Source: Lysobacterales bacterium
Lineage (GTDB): Bacteria > Pseudomonadota > Gammaproteobacteria > Xanthomonadales > Rhodanobacteraceae
DNA length: 7,123 bases
Assembly (NCBI GenBank): GCA_013298265.1
Contig: JAAFHE010000188.1
Span: forward strand, 1 to 7,123
Reading direction: 5' to 3'
Shown: positions 5,451 to 7,123 of the stretch, piece after piece
Numbering within the stretch: the stretch's first letter is position 1
How the letters are laid out: the number at the start of each line of letters is the position of its first letter
Notes under the pieces: model-generated
What the model saw: only the letters and a program-made list of their open reading frames with translations
Told to the model about the DNA's origin: nothing
The model's database searches: none
Position numbers and translations under genes: made by a program

Positions 5451-6308
5451 TCACCTGACCACGACGCTGCCCGGGTCTGGCTGCGCGCTGCGCAGGAAGG
5501 CCGCCGGCGCGAGGCCGGAAAATTGCTGGAAATCGCGGATCAGGTGGGACTGGTCGTAGTAGCCGCAATCGGCGGCGAGTTCGGCCCAGTCGAGCGTGCT
5601 GCCGAGCCGGCCGAGCGTATGCTGGAAACGGTGGATCCGCGCCAGCGATTTCGGCGGCAGACCAACGGCGCGGCTGACGACGCTGCCGAGATACTTGCGG
5701 CTGCAGCCGGCCTCGCGCGCGAGTTCCTCCGCGCGCACGCGGCCGCCGGACTGGTGGATGCGCGCCAGCGTCCAATGCACCAGCGGGTGCACGCTGCGGC
5801 CGCTGACACAGATGTCGAGCAGCCAGTCCTCGACGAGATCCAGGCGCGTTGCCACGCTAGCGGTATTGAGCAGGCGTTCGCGCAGCCGCAGCGCGGCGGC
5901 ACCGATCAAGTCCTGCAGCGGGCCGGTGCGGTTGGCGAGTTCCGCCTGCGACCAGGGCAGCAGGCTGGCTGCGCCGCTCGCGCCGAAGGCGACGCCGAGC
6001 AGCACGCTGCCGTGCGGTGCAGCGGTTTCGATCGGTCCTTCGTGCAGGCCGGAAAACCAAATGTCGTCGAAGACGATGCGCAGTTCCGGCGGCCCGGGCC
6101 GGAACAGGTATTGCGGCGGCCCCAGATTGATCAGCAGATAACTGCGCGCTTGCGGCAGGATGCGGTCGCGCTGGTAGTTGACCTGGCCCGCGCCATGCCA
6201 GAGCTGCGCGATGTGCTGGCGCAGCGCCGGGTGCGACCGGCGCAGAGCGACATCCCAACTGCCCAGTGCCGAGTCGTGCCGGTGGACCTCGATTGCGCCC
6301 GATGCCAT
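5451..6308 (-). CDS. AraC-family transcriptional regulator
   Basis: 285-residue DNA-binding regulator. The N-terminal ~150 residues match the style of the DUF6597-type sensor domain found before AraC helices (PALRQHIAQLWHG, then ILPQARSYLLINLGPPQYLF and IWFSGLHEGPIE). The C-terminal ~100 residues hold the two helix-turn-helix units: RVRAEELAREAGCSRKYLGS with FQ at the linker, and DWAELAADCGYYDQSHLIRD followed by FQQFSGLAPAAFLRS. GYYDQSHLIRDF is the classic second recognition-helix block. The effector is unknown. It is transcribed towards DUF1761 and SRPBCC genes, a plausible target pair, and is divergent from the AMP nucleosidase gene. The start is the ATG at 6308, preceded by GGGGA at a short distance. 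Confidence 0.92.
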   Translation of the reverse strand: MASGAIEVHRHDSALGSWDVALRRSHPALRQHIAQLWHGAGQVNYQRDRILPQARSYLLINLGPPQYLFRPGPPELRIVFDDIWFSGLHEGPIETAAPHGSVLLGVAFGASGAASLLPWSQAELANRTGPLQDLIGAAALRLRERLLNTASVATRLDLVEDWLLDICVSGRSVHPLVHWTLARIHQSGGRVRAEELAREAGCSRKYLGSVVSRAVGLPPKSLARIHRFQHTLGRLGSTLDWAELAADCGYYDQSHLIRDFQQFSGLAPAAFLRSAQPDPGSVVVR

Positions 6309-6334
6309 TCAGTCCCCGCCCCTGGGTTGCGCGA

Positions 6335-6347
6335 CGCGATTATCGCG
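6335..6347. promoter_or_regulatory. Palindrome and possible -10 box upstream of the AraC-family gene
   Basis: CGCGAT-T-ATCGCG is a perfect 13-base palindrome 27 bases before the regulator start. On the minus strand it contains GATAAT (6344-6339), one base from a sigma-70 -10 box, though no matching -35 is visible. A site for autoregulation or for a repressor overlapping the promoter is possible. Confidence 0.35.
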
Positions 6348-6503
6348 CGGATCCGGGCGCCTGGAGGGGGGGCTCGGCGTAGCTTGCGCGGCGCGAAGTC
6401 GTGAGCCCTTTCGGCGCGCTGAGCCGGAACGTACGAATGCCTTACCGGTCAGTGAGAAGCGACGTGGTAGTATCGGCGCGCTTCCATAACTAGAACATCG
6501 CTG

Positions 6504-6537
6504 GCGTGGCGTCGCCGGTAACCCTGTCCCGCCACGC
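6504..6537 (+). promoter_or_regulatory. Stem-loop in the AMP nucleosidase leader
   Basis: GCGTGGCG (6504-6511) and CGCCACGC (6530-6537) form a perfect 8-bp stem with an 18-base loop, ending 19 bases before the start codon. GGCG-T-CGCC (6508-6516) could form a competing small hairpin. Upstream lies another inverted repeat, GAAGCG (6456-6461) / CGCTTC (6479-6484), around TAGTAT (6468-6473), a weak -10 candidate. I recognise no known riboswitch here. Confidence 0.35.
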
Positions 6538-6556
6538 GGGTACCCACGGGGAAAGC

Positions 6557-7123
6557 ATGAAAGACAAGAAAGAGATCGTCAGCAACTGGCTGCCGCGCTA
6601 TACCGGCGTGCAACTGCAGGACTTCGGCAAGTACGTGTTGCTGACCAACTTCAGCAACTACGTTGAACTGTTTGCACAGTGGCACGGCGTCGAGGTCTGC
6701 GGTCGCGACAAGGCCATGCCCAGCGCCCATGCCGATGGGCTCAGCATCATCAATTTCGGCATGGGCAGTCCCACTGCCGCGACCATCATGGATCTGCTCT
6801 CGGCCATCATGCCGAAAGCCGTGCTGTTCCTCGGCAAGTGCGGCGGGCTCAAGAAAAAGAACCAGCTCGGGGACCTGATCCTGCCGATCGCGGCACTGCG
6901 CGGTGAAGGCACGTCGAACGACTATTTCCCGCCCGAAGTGCCTGCTCTGCCCGCATTCACGCTGCAGCGCGCCGTCTCCTCGACTGTACGCGACCATGGC
7001 CGTGACTACTGGACCGGCACGGTCTACACGACCAACCGGCGTGTCTGGGAACACGACGACGCGTTCAAGTCGTACTTGCGGCGCACGCGCTGCATGGCCA
7101 TCGACATGGAGACCGCGACCGTA
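6557..7123 (+). CDS. amn: AMP nucleosidase, short form (3' end outside window)
   Basis: Hydrolyses AMP to adenine and ribose 5-phosphate in purine salvage and AMP-level control; cytosolic, with a nucleoside phosphorylase fold. The first 189 codons are present and the frame runs off the window. The sequence starts directly with the block common to short AMP nucleosidases (KKEIVSNWLPRYTG, LLTNFSNYVELFA). It therefore lacks the long N-terminal regulatory domain of the ~480-residue E. coli Amn. Phosphorylase-fold landmarks are INFGMGSPTAATIMDLLSAI (65-84), LFLGKCGGLKKKNQLGDLIL (90-109), RGEGTSNDYFPPEVPALP (115-132), YTTNRRVWEHD (157-167) and AIDMETAT (181-188), which holds the Met-Glu pair expected at the base/ribose site. 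The ATG at 6557 follows GGGGA (6548-6552). It is divergent from the AraC-family gene, with 248 bases between. Confidence 0.93.
   Translation, partial: MKDKKEIVSNWLPRYTGVQLQDFGKYVLLTNFSNYVELFAQWHGVEVCGRDKAMPSAHADGLSIINFGMGSPTAATIMDLLSAIMPKAVLFLGKCGGLKKKNQLGDLILPIAALRGEGTSNDYFPPEVPALPAFTLQRAVSSTVRDHGRDYWTGTVYTTNRRVWEHDDAFKSYLRRTRCMAIDMETATV

Noticed and set aside
5400..6404. 334-residue plus-strand frame
   Set aside because: Antisense shadow of the AraC-family gene, whose own frame has clear helix-turn-helix motifs.
6449..7054. 201-residue minus-strand frame opposite the AMP nucleosidase gene
   Set aside because: The plus-strand frame shows strong family motifs; the antisense product shows none.

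Overview
The window is GC-rich and dense with short genes. Protein style and codon use suggest a gammaproteobacterium near the Xanthomonadales (Rhodanobacteraceae/Lysobacteraceae type); this is an impression, not a database result. Seven complete or nearly complete protein genes and one 3'-truncated gene are supported. There is no rRNA, tRNA, CRISPR array, transposase or phage gene.

Left part (1-1449, plus strand): an alkylation-repair pair. An AlkA-type 3-methyladenine DNA glycosylase, possibly the C-terminal part of a longer Ada-AlkA protein cut by the window edge, is followed 32 bases later by an Ogt/MGMT O6-alkylguanine-DNA methyltransferase. One removes N-alkylated bases and the other reverses O6-alkylation, so they form a small DNA-damage operon.

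Repeat region (1450-1862): 413 bases without a gene, built from degenerate units of about 115 bases. Each unit is organised around TATCCACAG / CTGTGGA words that resemble DnaA boxes. An AT-rich insert with its own dyad separates the second and third units. This is the most unusual part of the window.

Middle (1863-3638): a secreted DUF4124-type protein on the minus strand is divergent from a threonine-aldolase-family PLP enzyme on the plus strand. They share an 87-base gap that contains a perfect 8-bp hairpin.

Right-middle (3818-6308, all minus strand): in order of transcription, an AraC-family regulator, a four-helix DUF1761 membrane protein, a shortened AHSA1/SRPBCC-domain protein, and a DsbA-fold 2-hydroxychromene-2-carboxylate isomerase-like protein. 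The DUF1761 and SRPBCC genes look translationally coupled. The isomerase-like gene may be a separate unit. The 179-base gap between convergent genes (3639-3817) holds a 12-bp perfect inverted repeat around an AT-rich island.

Right edge (6557-7123, plus strand): the first 189 codons of a short-form AMP nucleosidase, divergent from the AraC regulator. Its leader contains an 8-bp stem.

No wholly new multi-gene system was found. The best leads are the DnaA-box-like tandem repeats, the threonine aldolase lacking two usual active-site residues, and the internally shortened SRPBCC protein with a possible non-canonical start.
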